Positions 1 through 10,462 of a DNA stretch of 64,000 nt are shown here, one piece after another (positions within the stretch are counted from its first letter, which is position 1; every line of letters begins with the position of its first letter). Location: NCBI GenBank assembly GCA_035771175.1, contig CM069606.1:30452816-30516815 (forward strand), in the 5' to 3' direction. Source of the stretch: Paratinospora sagittata (Eukaryota; Streptophyta; Magnoliopsida; Ranunculales; Menispermaceae). Both the position numbers and the translations under genes were made by a program. Below the pieces are notes generated by a model. The model saw only the letters and a program-made list of their open reading frames with translations. It had not been told where the DNA came from and did not search any database.

Positions 1-750
1 ATTACTTAAGTTCAAGTTCATTGCGCCACTATTGTATCTATATATATGCTGCCTTGGAGCAGGTAAAAAACAACTATCAAATACGAAAACTGAAAACCTG
101 TTTCAAAACGTTTAACAGTTTTCACTTGTGCAAAACTTTTGGAAGTTAGTCTTCTACTCACTACTTTAAACTCTCGATCTTTTTGAAATACGTTAAGTCT
201 TCTGGATTAGTTCATCTTCATCTACATCTTTTCAAAAATCCATTGAAGAAAATGCAAGCTTTTCGAACCGATTTTTCAGCTGAACATATCTTGTTGAATC
301 TGTGGTATCAGAAGGTTCAATCCATAGTTTTATATCTATCACTTTGATTCTAAGTAAAGGGAATCATATCTTATCTTGTACCTTGGTTGTTATGACTAGA
401 TAGTCACAAATTTAGAGCAAGTGTTGCTGAAGTTGTAACGATCATTCACACACCCGGAAGTTGAGAAAAGGTTATTTTCAAGCCCATAAATTGAGAAGGT
501 GTAAGGGTTTGGTCTGCACTCGTAAGAAGATCCTTAGTAGAGTTTGGACAAATCCTAACTGAGGAGGTTAGGTAGTGGATGTAGGCGAGGCTGAACCACT
601 CTAAATCTTGTGTGTCTTACTGATATTGTGTTTGATTTACCATACTTGTTTAATCTGCTTTCATTACTTCATACGTTTTTAAAAAAAGGTTAAAATATCC
701 TAAGTGCCCAATTAATCCCCCCTCTCTCTCGGACACATCTTGGGCCAACA
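1..750 (+). repeat. 5' LTR of the copia element (3' portion only)
   Basis: Matches the last ~750 bases of the 3' LTR (from about 9710) with scattered substitutions and small indels. It ends in GGGCCAACA directly before the primer binding site. The stretch near 540-600 (GAGGAGGTTAGGTAGTGGATGT) recurs in the 3' LTR and, in related form, near the end of the solo LTR at 4169. About 1.25 kb of the LTR is missing to the left of the window. Confidence 0.93.
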
Positions 751-752
751 GT

Positions 753-770
753 TGGTATTAGAGCAGGTTA
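753..770 (+). other. Primer binding site, initiator-Met tRNA type
   Basis: TGGTATTAGAGCAGGTTA lies two bases after the 5' LTR. It matches the common plant copia primer site TGGTATCAGAGC, complementary to the 3' end of initiator methionine tRNA, with one C-to-T change. Confidence 0.88.
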
Positions 771-803
771 ACCATCAAAGTCTCTAACAATCTTTGATTA
801 AGT

Positions 804-1436
804 GTGAAAGGACAAAACGCAAATAATGCTTATCTTTCAGGTGAAGAAATCTCCACCAACCGACCACCATTATTCATAGGAGACAGCTATTCACATTGGA
901 AAACTAAGATTAGATTCTTCGTTAAAGCCCAAGACCTAGAAATGTGGGATGTTGTGACAAATGGATGTCCAACACCTACAAAGATAGTATATGGTATTAA
1001 TATCCCTAGGGAGTTAGATGAATGGAGTCCTATAGAAAAGAAACGAAAGTTGTTAAACAATCAAGTTGTAAACATTTTGTTTTGTAGCTTGCCAGTTGAA
1101 GAGTTCAATAGGGTTAGTGCTTGTGAAACAACTAAGGAATTTTGGGATAAGTTAGAGGTCACCCATGAAGGAACTTTGCAAGTCAAAAAGGCAAAGCACC
1201 AAATGCTAGTTGAAAAATACGAGACGTATAGGATGGATGAAACTGAGTCCATAGCTGAAGCTATTGCTCGGTTTACAACAAATATCAATGAGATGAAGAA
1301 CCTAGGAAAGAGCAATGACCAAGAAGAAACTGTTAGAAAGTTTCTAAGGGGTCTACCTAGAGTTTGCGAACCCAAGGCCACGACTATTGAAGAAGCCAAA
1401 AATCTGGCTGAATATACTTTTGATGAATTGTGTGGT
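804..1436 (+). pseudogene. gag: gag, 5' part (capsid region), copia element
   Basis: An open frame of 211 codons from ATG 804 encodes the N-terminal capsid-like part of a copia Gag (UBN2/retrotran_gag type). Landmarks: YSHWKTKIRFFVKAQDLEMW near residues 30-50, FWDKLEVTHEGT near 113-125, and RKFLRGLPR near 178-186. Gag packages the element RNA into cytoplasmic virus-like particles. The reading frame is interrupted exactly after codon 211 by a solo LTR. It resumes in the same frame at 4175, so the insertion plus its target duplication explains the break. The apparent 212th codon and the stop after it belong to the LTR. No promoter is visible; transcription would have come from the 5' LTR. Confidence 0.88.
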
Positions 1437-1980
1437 TGTTGACCTAAGTGGTTCATCACCTAGCACATCCCTAAGTATACTTGATGAAGTATATTTTGAT
1501 GATCACAAACAAAATCTCTTTCGGCGCTAACGAGCTTTAATCAAGAACCTATCTCAGCACCTCAGGAAAGCAAAAAGCCAAAGAATAATTCGATCAAGGA
1601 ACTCAAGGTCATAACAGACGATCAAGATCGTTTCAATCAAAGGACCTCAAAGGTCATATCATGATTTCAAGATCACATCACACGAACGATTCGATCAAGC
1701 TCCAAGACTACATCTTTCGATCAACGTTCAAGACATTGAAGATCTCATAATGAAGAGTTGGGTTTAAAGATTATGAGAAATACACAGTATTTAAGGTATA
1801 TCTTTCTCTAATCGATATTGCTCAAATGCTTTTCAAAACCATGCACAAATCACTTGCAAATTTGCATGTTTTGATCATACATTTTACAATATTTCAAATG
1901 AATTAATTTTCTATGTTTAATTTGAAAATTTTCTAGTTTTCATTCATATTTCGCGAGTCAAAACTACTTTTCAAGAGTCT

Positions 1981-2630
1981 TCCACGACGCTAATGATTTA
2001 GTAGCGCTCTCCTGAACTTGATAAGTGAGGACGCTGATGATTCATTAGGACGTTGATAACATTCAAGGTTGAATTGAACCGATTCATCAGGACACTTACT
2101 TATAAGTAGCTCCATCCCTTTAGTCAACCTCTGAAGTTGTCAGGACGCTGACTCAGCATCAGCTTACTAAAAGATTTCTAAGTTCTTTAAAGAATTTATT
2201 TTTGAGGACGCTGATAGTTATAAGTTGGATAAACTATCAGGATGCTACCTGGATAGAAGCGCCCTCATCTTTGGGAACCAATTTAATAACTTTCAGGACG
2301 CTGATTGTCCTTTAGCTCACTTGGAAAGTTTTCAAATATTTTGAAATAATAGGATGCTTACATAGTTGTAGCGCCATTGTGTTTTATGCTTGAAAAGGTA
2401 GGACACTTACTAGGAAAAATAGCGTCCTTATGTACTTAATTGTTTTAGAAAATAGGACGCTAATCGTGCATTAGCGGCCTCAGAATTTAGTCATTTCTGT
2501 CACGAATTAGTAGCGTCCTCACCTCACTGTTCAGCAGAACGATTATACATAATGAGCGCCCTCAAGGAACAAAACGACAAAGTTGATATTATGCGTCAGG
2601 ACGCTGATTACGGAATCAGGACTTTAATTC
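1981..2630. repeat. Array of short imperfect hairpins (GGACGCT / AGCGYCCT) in the solo LTR
   Basis: The words GGACGCT(G/T)A and AGCGCCCTC or AGCGTCCT alternate roughly every 30-60 bases. Many pairs face each other, for example GGACGCTAAT followed five bases later by ATTAGCGGCC near 2456-2482. The same array recurs in the 3' LTR of the surrounding element, so it is a conserved part of this LTR group and not local noise. Confidence 0.75.
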
Positions 2631-3654
2631 AACAATCGTCACTGTTCTAACAAGTACACTGTGTCAGTCTACTTTTTCAAAACGGATCTTTGCACAGAAT
2701 CCTTTTCAGATTGATAAGAGATTTTCTCTGATACATGAATCAAGTTTTCTAAAACTTTCCTTATCCATATAATCTGAAAAGAACTAGAATGTTAATAAAA
2801 ATTGCAGTTGCCATTTTCATATAACATTCTAGCCGTAGTGTGTAAACGTTCACATTGTTTTTGAATTTCAAATGTCTAACGGCTATTATCTACTAAGTCT
2901 ATAAGTACCAACACTTTGAATCAAACAATTCGCCGATAATTTTTATTGTGCCAAAAACTTTTTGAATGTTAGTCGTTGCTCAATCTTTCAAAAGTTTTCA
3001 AATGTTCTAAGTTTTCAAAGTATTCTTCACTGATACTTTACTTAGTCAAAAGATTTTCATATTGAGCTTCAATTATATCCTATCTTTGAAAATCTATTTG
3101 AACTGGTTTTTATTCAAATTCTCAGCCTGGATTTATACTTAACATTAATCAAGCTGATGAAGGAATTTGAGAAATAGTTCATGAGAGATACAATTGTACT
3201 TGATTTCAATTTTAAGTATTGTATCGAACTATATCAGTAGTTGTGTTAACTACTGAAAAAAGAACTAGAAGTTTTCACTCTATATACTTTATCTATTGTG
3301 AAAATTATTTGAGTCTATGTTTTACACTAGTCCTGCATTTTCAACTTCAATGTATTAACGGTATCATAATATTTTTGAAGATGCACTTAATTGATTTACA
3401 TATCATTCACGCTTTTCAAAACTGCACTTGAGCTATACCGAACATTGAAAGGTAAATGACTGTAAGTGTATGTCTCTTAGCATTATGTATTCAAATTTAT
3501 ACATCTTTGTAATGTTATGCATATGAGCTTAATTATAAAGTGTTCTACTCAATTAGAACCAACATTATTATTTTGTGTTGCAATGTTGGTGTGTTTTTGG
3601 ATTGAAACAACTAGGACAAGTGAATGTAGTTCACTTGATTATTTCAAGGTGAAA

Positions 3655-3930
3655 TCATGTTAAGGTTCATCCTCACCTGTAAGTAGGAAAACCGGTTCAT
3701 CCTTACCTCACAAAAGGATGGGTTCGTCCTTAAGCTGTAAAAGGATAGGTTATTTCTGAACTTGTAAAAGAGAAATGGATCTTCTTTATCCCGTAAAAGA
3801 AAATGGTTCTTCCTTATCCCGTAAAAGGAACATGGGTTTTTCTCATCCCGGAAAAAGGAAATGAGGTTCATCCTTAGCCTGCAAAAGGATAGGTTTGCCT
3901 TGAACCTGTAAAAGGGCATGTATAACAGTT
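3655..3930. repeat. Minisatellite of ~27-30 bp units in the solo LTR
   Basis: About nine degenerate units resembling GGTTCWTCCTTATCCCGTAAAAGGA lie head to tail. The unit reappears, reverse-complemented, in the solo LTR at 59631-61400, so the repeat is a family feature of these long LTRs. Confidence 0.8.
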
Positions 3931-4174
3931 TGGTTCTCACCCGTAAGATAATCAATTAGTGGATTGAGAAAATCCATATCGGGAGATTAGATAGTGGACG
4001 TAGGCTTGGCCGAACCACTATAAATTCTATTGTGCTTTAAGTTATGCACTTTACTTCATGGTTAGTATGTGCATTTAATTCCAGTGTACCAATGTATATC
4101 AATAAGTCATTGGAAAAGCTTTAAATTGACCATCACACCCAATTCACCCCCCTCTTGGGTGCACCAATAGTGGT

Positions 4175-4732
4175 TCATTAATGGTTCATGAAATGAAGAT
4201 AAAAGATAAAATGTGCCCAGTAAAGGTTGAGGAAAAAGAAAAAAAATCTATTGCCCTCAATGTTGAAACTGATTCTGAAAATGACTCAGATTCAAAAGAT
4301 GACATGGCTATGTTGTCCAGAAAACTCAATAGGTTGATTAGGAGAAAGGGTAAGAGTGGCTCATACTCAAAATTCCACAAAGGAAAGAAACTCAAGCCAA
4401 AACCTATAGAGTTGATTTGTTATGACTGTAACAAACCTTGTCATGCAAAGAGTGAGTGTCCCACTAGACATAAGAAGAACACAAGTTCAAGAAGGAAGGA
4501 CAAGAAAGTTCTAAAAGCCACGTGGGATGATTCAAGATCAAGTGAGGATGAACCCGATTCAGATCACACTGCTGCATGGTGCTTAATGGCAAGCACGGAG
4601 GTAAAATCTAAACCTGATGATGAAGTTAATGCTTTTGACATTCATGTGCATGATCTTAAGTTAAAACTCAGTAAAGATATTAAGAAAATGAAAAACTCAA
4701 GCAGAGTCTTAAAGAAGCTCTTGAGGAAATAG
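4175..4732 (+). pseudogene. gag: gag, central part with zinc knuckle, copia element
   Basis: In frame with the 5' gag segment once the solo LTR and one target duplication are set aside. It begins with the SLMVHEM sequence typical of copia Gag after the capsid domain. A basic stretch follows, then one zinc knuckle, CYDCNKPCHAKSEC, in which the usual glycine before the histidine is replaced by cysteine. The rest is Lys/Ser/Asp-rich and ends in a probable coiled coil (LKLKLSKDIKKMKNSSRVLKKL). A TAG at 4730-4732 ends the frame; coding similarity continues beyond it, so this is a decay stop. The knuckle would bind genomic RNA. Confidence 0.85.
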
Positions 4733-5088
4733 AGTTTCAACAAGAAGGACTGGATGAATTGTCTCTAGACAATTAACAACTTAAGAAAGTTGTTGAGAAA
4801 CTGAAAAATGAAAATGAAACACTTAGAAAGGAAAATTAAGACTTAAACTGCACTGTGATCAAGTTCACCAATGGTCAAAGAGTATTTGACATGATGTTGA
4901 GATCACAAAAATGTGCATTTGATAAAGCTGGCTTAGGTTACACACACGGGTCAAAGCAAAATGAGTATAACACTTTATTGACCAAAAGACCGAAATGCCT
5001 TAAGTGTCATAGGGAAGGTCATACCATGCTTAGATGTACTATCTTAATGGAAGGAAAAAATGCATGGATTGAAGACTGTCCTTACTGA
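4733..5088 (+). pseudogene. gag: gag C-terminus with second zinc knuckle, copia element
   Basis: Continues the Gag coiled-coil region with several stops (around 4774 and 4838). From about 4855 it encodes VFDMMLRSQKCAFDKAGLGY, the conserved motif preceding the second Gag zinc finger of SIRE-type elements. CLKCHREGHTMLRC follows, a regular CX2CX4HX4C knuckle. The frame ends at 5088. Stops separate it from the central gag and from the protease frame, so no Gag-Pol fusion can be made. Confidence 0.78.
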
Positions 5089-5152
5089 TGCTAACATGTA
5101 TGAACCCAAAGTAGCATTGGTACCAAAGTCAAAAGTATTTTATGTCGTGTAG

Positions 5153-5533
5153 ATGAGCAAAAATGAAGAACTATGGAATCTAGACAGCATCTGCTTAAGG
5201 CACATGACTGGAGATAAATCCAAATTTTTGAGCCTTGAAAAAAAGAAAGAAGGAAAGGTCACATTCGAAGACGACAACAAAGGTGATATTGAAGACATCA
5301 GAATCATTGGTAACGATTTCCTATCCATATTTGATGTACTTTATGTCAAAGGGCTGAAGCATAATCTCTTGAGCATAAGTCAATTATGTGACAAAAGTTA
5401 TGACATTTCATTTGAAGCAAATAGGTGCATTGTTAAACATATAGATAAAACTGTTGCATTCATGACATCTGGACATAAGAATGTTTATTATACAAATCTT
5501 AATGACATGGAGAAACAAAACGAACATGTTTAA
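5153..5533 (+). pseudogene. pol: Aspartic protease region, copia element
   Basis: WNLDSICLRHMTGDKSKF corresponds to the copia protease active-site segment, normally W-x-L-D-S-G-C-S-x-H-M-T-G. The glycine of the catalytic D-S-G is replaced by isoleucine. The following GDIEDIRIIGN...LYVKGLKHNLLSISQLCD is the usual copia protease C-terminal part. The protease would cut the Gag-Pol polyprotein. The damaged active site and flanking stops indicate loss of function. Confidence 0.85.
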
Positions 5534-5545
5534 GTGTTATTTCAT

Positions 5546-6454
5546 GTAATGATGCATGGCTTTGGCATATGAGACTTGCTCATGTTAGTATGGATAACAT
5601 ATCAAGAATTGTTAAACATGATCTTGCCGAGGGTATTCCAAAGGGATTTTACTCACAAGATAAGGTGTGTGAACCATGTCAATTAGGCAAACATACCCTA
5701 TCATCATTTAAGAGCAAGAGGCATCAATCTACCAGTAGAGCTCTTGAACTGATTCACATAGATCTCTTCAGACCAACCAAGACCCAAAGCTTAGGTGGTA
5801 AATCTTATGTATTTGTGATTGTTGATGACTTTACTCAATTTACATGGGTATTTCTATTAGCTCATAAATTTGATGCATGTGAACTGTTTATAAAATTTTG
5901 TAAAAGAGTTGAAAATGAAAGGAGGGGTCATAAAATCAACATAATTAGAAGTTAAAGAGGAGGCGAATTTGTTAATAAGAATCTTAAAGAATTCTACAAT
6001 AATCAAGGTTACACTCACCATCTATCAGCCCCTAGGACACCTCAACAAAACGGTGTAGTTGAAAGGAAGAATAGGGACTTTGAAAGAAATGTATTGAACA
6101 ATGCTTAATGAGTATAACACTGAAAATCATTTGTGGGGAAAAGCTATTAACACAACTTGTTATGTAATGAACAAAATACTGATTAGGAAAAGTTTGAACA
6201 AAACTCCATATGAACTATGGAAGGGTAGAGCACCTAACATCAGTTACTTTCGAGTATTTGGATGTAAGTGTTTTATCCTTAATGATAAAGACAATTTAGA
6301 CAAGTATGAACCTAAATTTGATATAAGAATATTTTTAGGATACGCTTCTCACAGTAGAGCCTATAGAGTTTACAACAAATCTACTCAAACTGTAGAGGAA
6401 TCCATTCATGTAAATTTTGATGAAAGTGAAAGTAAGAAAAGTTTTAAGGATTAA
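5546..6454 (+). pseudogene. pol: Integrase, copia element
   Basis: The GAG-pre-integrase region and HHCC zinc module (LWHMRLAHVSMDN ... VCEPCQLGKH) are followed by the integrase core. The first catalytic Asp lies in ELIHIDLF. The second, in a segment normally S-D-H-G-G-E-F, is replaced by an in-frame TAA at 5953-5955, immediately before RGGEF. The third acidic residue is visible in GVVERKNR after a frameshift. The C-terminal part (HLWGKAINTTCYVMNK, FGCKCFILNDKDNLDKYEPK, FLGYASHSRAYRVYN) is well preserved to 6454. Integrase would join the cDNA to the chromosome; this copy cannot be active. Confidence 0.9.
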
Positions 6455-6660
6455 ACTTTGATGATGATGATCTCAAGACAACTAAGATCATAGATCTTGA
6501 GACTGAAAAACCTATAGAAACATCTTAAAGCTCTAGATTGCTTCAAGGTCCATCCAAAGATCAAATATTATGAGATCTACAAAACGGTGTATCCACTAGA
6601 GCATCAATTCATAGAGATCAAAAGTTTGTTGCTCTTGTATCACAATTTGAACCAATCAAA

Positions 6661-8170
6661 GTGAAAGATGCACTGAAAGATGAAAACTGGATTCTTGCTA
6701 TGCAAGAAGAGCTAGGACACTTTGTAAGAAACAAAATTTGGAAACTAGTCCCTAGACCATTTCATCAATCAGTTATAGGAACCGAATGGATCTTTAGAAA
6801 CGAAAAGAATGAACAAGGTATCATTGTTCGAAATAAGGCTAGATTGGTTGCACATGGGTACAACCAAGAATAAGGCATAGACTTTGAAGAAGCCTTTGCC
6901 CTAGTAACAAGATTAGAGGCAATAAAGATGATACTTGCTTATGCATGTTACAAGGATTTTTCCTTATACCAAATGGATGTAAATAGTGCATTTCTAAATG
7001 GATACATCAATGAAGAGGTATATGTGGAACAAGTTTGTGGATGCTCAAGACTCGGATTATGTGTTCAAACTCCAAAAAGCCTTATATGGATTAAGACAAG
7101 CTCCAAGAGCTTGGTATGATAGACTGAGTTTATTTCTTTTAGATGATAAATTTAAAAAAGAAAAACTTGATCCGACTCTGTTTATCGAACACCATAATGA
7201 CAATATGTTTATTTGTTCAAATATATGTGGACGATATCATTTTTGGTTCATCAAACAAAGAGTTGTGTGATGAGTTTTCAAAACTAATGCAAAAAGAATT
7301 TGAAATGGGTACGATGGGAGAACTTACATACTTTCTCTGCTTGCAAATTAAGCAAATGTCAAAAGACACCTTCATAAGCCAAACAAAGTATGTTAAGGAA
7401 ATGGTTAAAAAGTTTCAAATGAATAATTTGAAATTAATTGATACTCCCTGTAACTCAGCAATTAATTTAGATAAGGATGAAAAAGAGAAACCGATTGATT
7501 CTAAACTTTATAGAAGTATGATTGGAAGTCTATTGTACCTAACAACAAGTAGACCTAACATTATGTTCAATGTCTGTTTTTATGCAAGATTTCAATCAGA
7601 ACCCAAAGAATCTAATTTAAAATGTGTCAAACGAATATTCAGATACATAGATGACACAATAAACTTAGGAATTTGGTATTCCAAAGGTACTACATTTGAC
7701 CTGAAAAGTTATGTAGACTCCGATTATGCCGACGGTCTAACTGATTTAAAAGTACCTCCGAATTTTGTCACTTTCTTGGAAATTCTGTGATTTCTTTGTT
7801 TTGAAAGAAGCAACACTCAGTTGCATTATCCACAGCTGAAGCAGAGTATGTTGCAGCTGAAAGTTGTTTTCAAGTCTTGTATATGAAACAATATCTTCAA
7901 GATTATCAAATATTTGTTGGATGTGTTGAAATTCTGTGACAATACAAGTGTTATAAACATATCCAAAAATCTTGTATTGCACTCCTGAACTAAACATATT
8001 CAAATAAGACATCACTTTTTACGGGATCATGTGCAAAATGGAGAAGTTACATTGTCTCTCATTGGTAATCAAAGGTACTCCTAGCTAATATATTCACTAA
8101 AGCCTTACCTAAAGACCAGTTTGTTCACATTCGAAGAAAGCTTGACATGTTCTTTGAGACTGATTTATGA
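6661..8170 (+). pseudogene. pol: Reverse transcriptase and RNase H, copia element
   Basis: RT begins around MKDALKDENWILAMQEEL and continues through KLVPRP, GTEWIFRNEKNE and KARLVAHGYNQE. A stop then replaces a Gly/Gln position before GIDFEEAFA. QMDVNSAFLNGYINEEVYVEQ and the catalytic YVDDIIFGSS (near 7230) follow, in three different frames. RNase H is recognisable from the VALSTAEAEYVAAES motif near 7825. The end is INISKNL...RTKHI-like sequence and NIFTKALPKDQF near 8080-8110, split by more frameshifts. The order after integrase confirms copia. At least four frame changes and several stops are present. Confidence 0.88.
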
Positions 8171-8443
8171 TATTTTGATGCTTATCTCTATTAAGGAGGG
8201 GAAGTAATTCGTAATGTTTTACTCTTTTCTATGTTTTAAAAAGGGGGAGAAGTAACATTTTTGAAGCATCATAATTACTCATAAACTAAGTGGGAGAATA
8301 ACTATCTCAATATATTACTAGTATCAGTAAACTCATTGCATTGGTATCAGTAATACATAATATTATCATTGCATTGCATGCATTATGTGAGCTTGCTTCA
8401 AAGCCTATAGTAATGTGTTTGAAATCATAAAAAATAGGGAGAT
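8171..8443 (+). other. Spacer and polypurine tract before the 3' LTR
   Basis: Non-coding stretch between the end of pol and the 3' LTR. It contains purine-rich runs (AAAAAGGGGGAGAAG near 8240) and, directly before the LTR, AAAAATAGGGAGAT (about 8430-8443). That is the likely polypurine tract priming plus-strand synthesis. No further gene is seen. Confidence 0.7.
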
Positions 8444-10462
8444 TGTTGAACCAATTATCCTCATGTCCCTTACAAGAATATGTCCCTTATATGAACGATA
8501 TTTTGATGATTACAAACCACATTCTGTTTATAATAATATTGTATGCATGGCACATTTAATCTTACATGAAGGTTTCGACGATTCGATGATTCAATGATGC
8601 ATGGTGAAAGTGCTATCAAGACCTCTTTGAAGGCCATGATCGTTTGAAGACATATTTTTATAGGATTAGAGTGTGTTTAGGTTGTAGAACATCTATTATC
8701 ATATGATTCAGCAATCTGCATGATTACATGATTTAGTCGAGTTGATTTTCAATCATTTACATTGAATTTTTTATGTTTGATTTGAACTGAAAGTACCAAG
8801 ACTTAAATAGTGTTTATCAAATTTTAAATGGAAAATTTTCTAATGTCCATCAGGATGTTATTATGTTTTTCAAAACGCTAATGTCTCAGCAGCACCCTCC
8901 TGGACTTGGTAATCAGGACGCTGATAAAGTTCAAGGTTGTAGCGTTCATATCCATCAGGAAGCTTACTTCATTAGTAGCGCCCTAATTGAGTCAGCCAAT
9001 TAACTTGTCAGGACGTTGATTCAATATTAGCCTGCTAATTGTTTTTCGAGTTTTTAATGATTTAAATCTTTAAGGACGCTGACAGTTATAAGTTAAAAAA
9101 CTTTCAGGACGCTACTTGAACATGAGCGCTTAACTTAAGAACCAACTTAGTAACTCTCAAGACGTTGATCGTTTTTCAACATACTTATAGTTTTACGAAT
9201 TTTAACACGTTAAAAACATCAGGACACTCATAACCTTTGCAACACCCTTATGCTTTACTTGTTTTAAAAAGTATTAGGACGCTAACTTTTGATTAGCACC
9301 CTCACAACTTTAGTCGTCTTTAATTGTTAAGTAAGTCAAGATGCTTACATTCTTATAGCGCCCTCACTTCTCAGTTCAGCAGGACGCTTATGGTCCATGA
9401 GCGCCCTCAAGGAACAAAATGACAAAGTTGACATTATGCGTCAGGACGCTGATTGACCAATCAAGACACTAATCCAACACTGTTACAAAGCTAACACCTG
9501 CACTTTTCAGAAAAATCTTTTCAGAACTTAGCAAATCTTTTTTAGAACTTTTTGAATCTTTTCAGAACGTTCTAATACTTTATCAAAACATTTTATTCTC
9601 ATGATTAATCAAAAGATTCAGGTGTTGTTGTCGTAGTTGCACAAACTAAATCAAATCTTTTTTAGGAAAAAATGTGTTCGTTGTTTTTGAAATAACTTTG
9701 TGCGCCAAAATTACTTAACTTCAAGTTCATTGCGACACTGTTGTTTCTATATATATGTTGCCTTAGAGCAAATCAGAAACATCTATCAAATACGAAAACT
9801 AAAAACCTATTTCAAAACATTTAACAGTTTTTACTTGTGCAAAACTTTTGGAAGTTAGTTTTCTACTCACTACTTTAAACTTTCGATCTTTTTGAAATAT
9901 GTTAAGTCTTTTGGATTAGTTGATCTTCATCTACATCTATTCAAAAATCCATTGGAGAAGGCGAAAGCTTTTTGAACCGATTTTTCAGCTGAACTTCATC
10001 ATACATATCTTAATGAATCTGTGGAAACATAAGGTTCAATCCAAAGCTTTGTAAGTATCACTTTGATTCTAAGTAAAGGGAATCATATCTCATCTTGTAC
10101 CTTAGTTGTTGTGACTAGGTACTCACTGATTGAGAGCAAATGTTGTTGAAGTTGTAACGGTCATTCTCACACCCAAAAGTTGATAAAAGGTTATTCTCAA
10201 GCTCGTAAATTAAGAAGGTATAACGGTTTGGTCTTCAGCCATAAGAAGATCCTTAGTGGAGTTTGGACAAATCCTAACTGAGGAGGTTAGATAGTGGATG
10301 TAGGCGAGGCCGAACCACTCTAAATCTTGTGTGTCTTACTGATATTGTGTTTGATTTACCATACTTGTTTAATCTGCTTTCATTACTTCATACATTTTAA
10401 AGAAAGGTTAAAATCTACTAAGTGTCCAATTCACCCCCCTCTCGGACACATTTAGGCCAACA
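8444..10462 (+). repeat. 3' LTR of the copia element
   Basis: A 2,019-bp repeat from TGTTGAACC to GGCCAACA. Its last 750 bases match the start of the window. The segment 8870-9470 holds the same GGACGCT/AGCGCCC hairpin array as the solo LTR at 1437-4169, for example GGACGCTTATGG facing ATGAGCGCCC near 9385. The base after the LTR begins LINE coding sequence. Confidence 0.92.

Larger units (their letters stand above)
1437..4169 (+). mobile_element. Solo LTR of a related copia family nested in gag
   Basis: A 2.73-kb LTR-like block starts TGTTGACC and ends CACCAATA. It is flanked on both sides by GTGGT (1432-1436 and 4170-4174), the 5-bp target duplication expected of LTR-element integration. 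No primer site, coding region or second LTR lies between the duplications, so this is a solo LTR left by recombination between two LTRs. The middle shares the GGACGCT/AGCGCCC hairpin-rich segment with the 3' LTR at 8444-10462, and the end shares the TAGTGGA(C/T)GTAGGC...GAACCACT block. It is a related but longer family. It carries a minisatellite near its right end. Small ORFs inside it are chance. Confidence 0.92.
1..10462 (+). mobile_element. SIRE-like Ty1/copia LTR retrotransposon, left end outside window
   Basis: An LTR retrotransposon in the forward direction. The order seen is: right part of the 5' LTR, initiator-Met-type primer site, gag, protease, integrase, reverse transcriptase/RNase H, polypurine tract, 3' LTR ending in CCAACA. 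Integrase before RT is the copia order. A long gag with two zinc knuckles and LTRs of about 2 kb suggest the SIRE/Maximus lineage (inference). Pol is broken by many stops and frameshifts, and the LTRs differ at about 14 of the first 100 aligned bases by eye, so this is an old, inactive copy. A solo LTR is nested in gag. The right flank is LINE sequence. The left target duplication is not in the window. Confidence 0.93.

Noticed and set aside
1061..1459. 132-codon minus-strand ORF
   Set aside because: Shadow of gag on the opposite strand; it also runs into the solo LTR.
1981..2630. CRISPR-like array of spaced repeats
   Set aside because: The repeats are degenerate, vary in spacing, occur in a plant LTR and recur in a second LTR. 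There are no cas genes, and the setting is eukaryotic.
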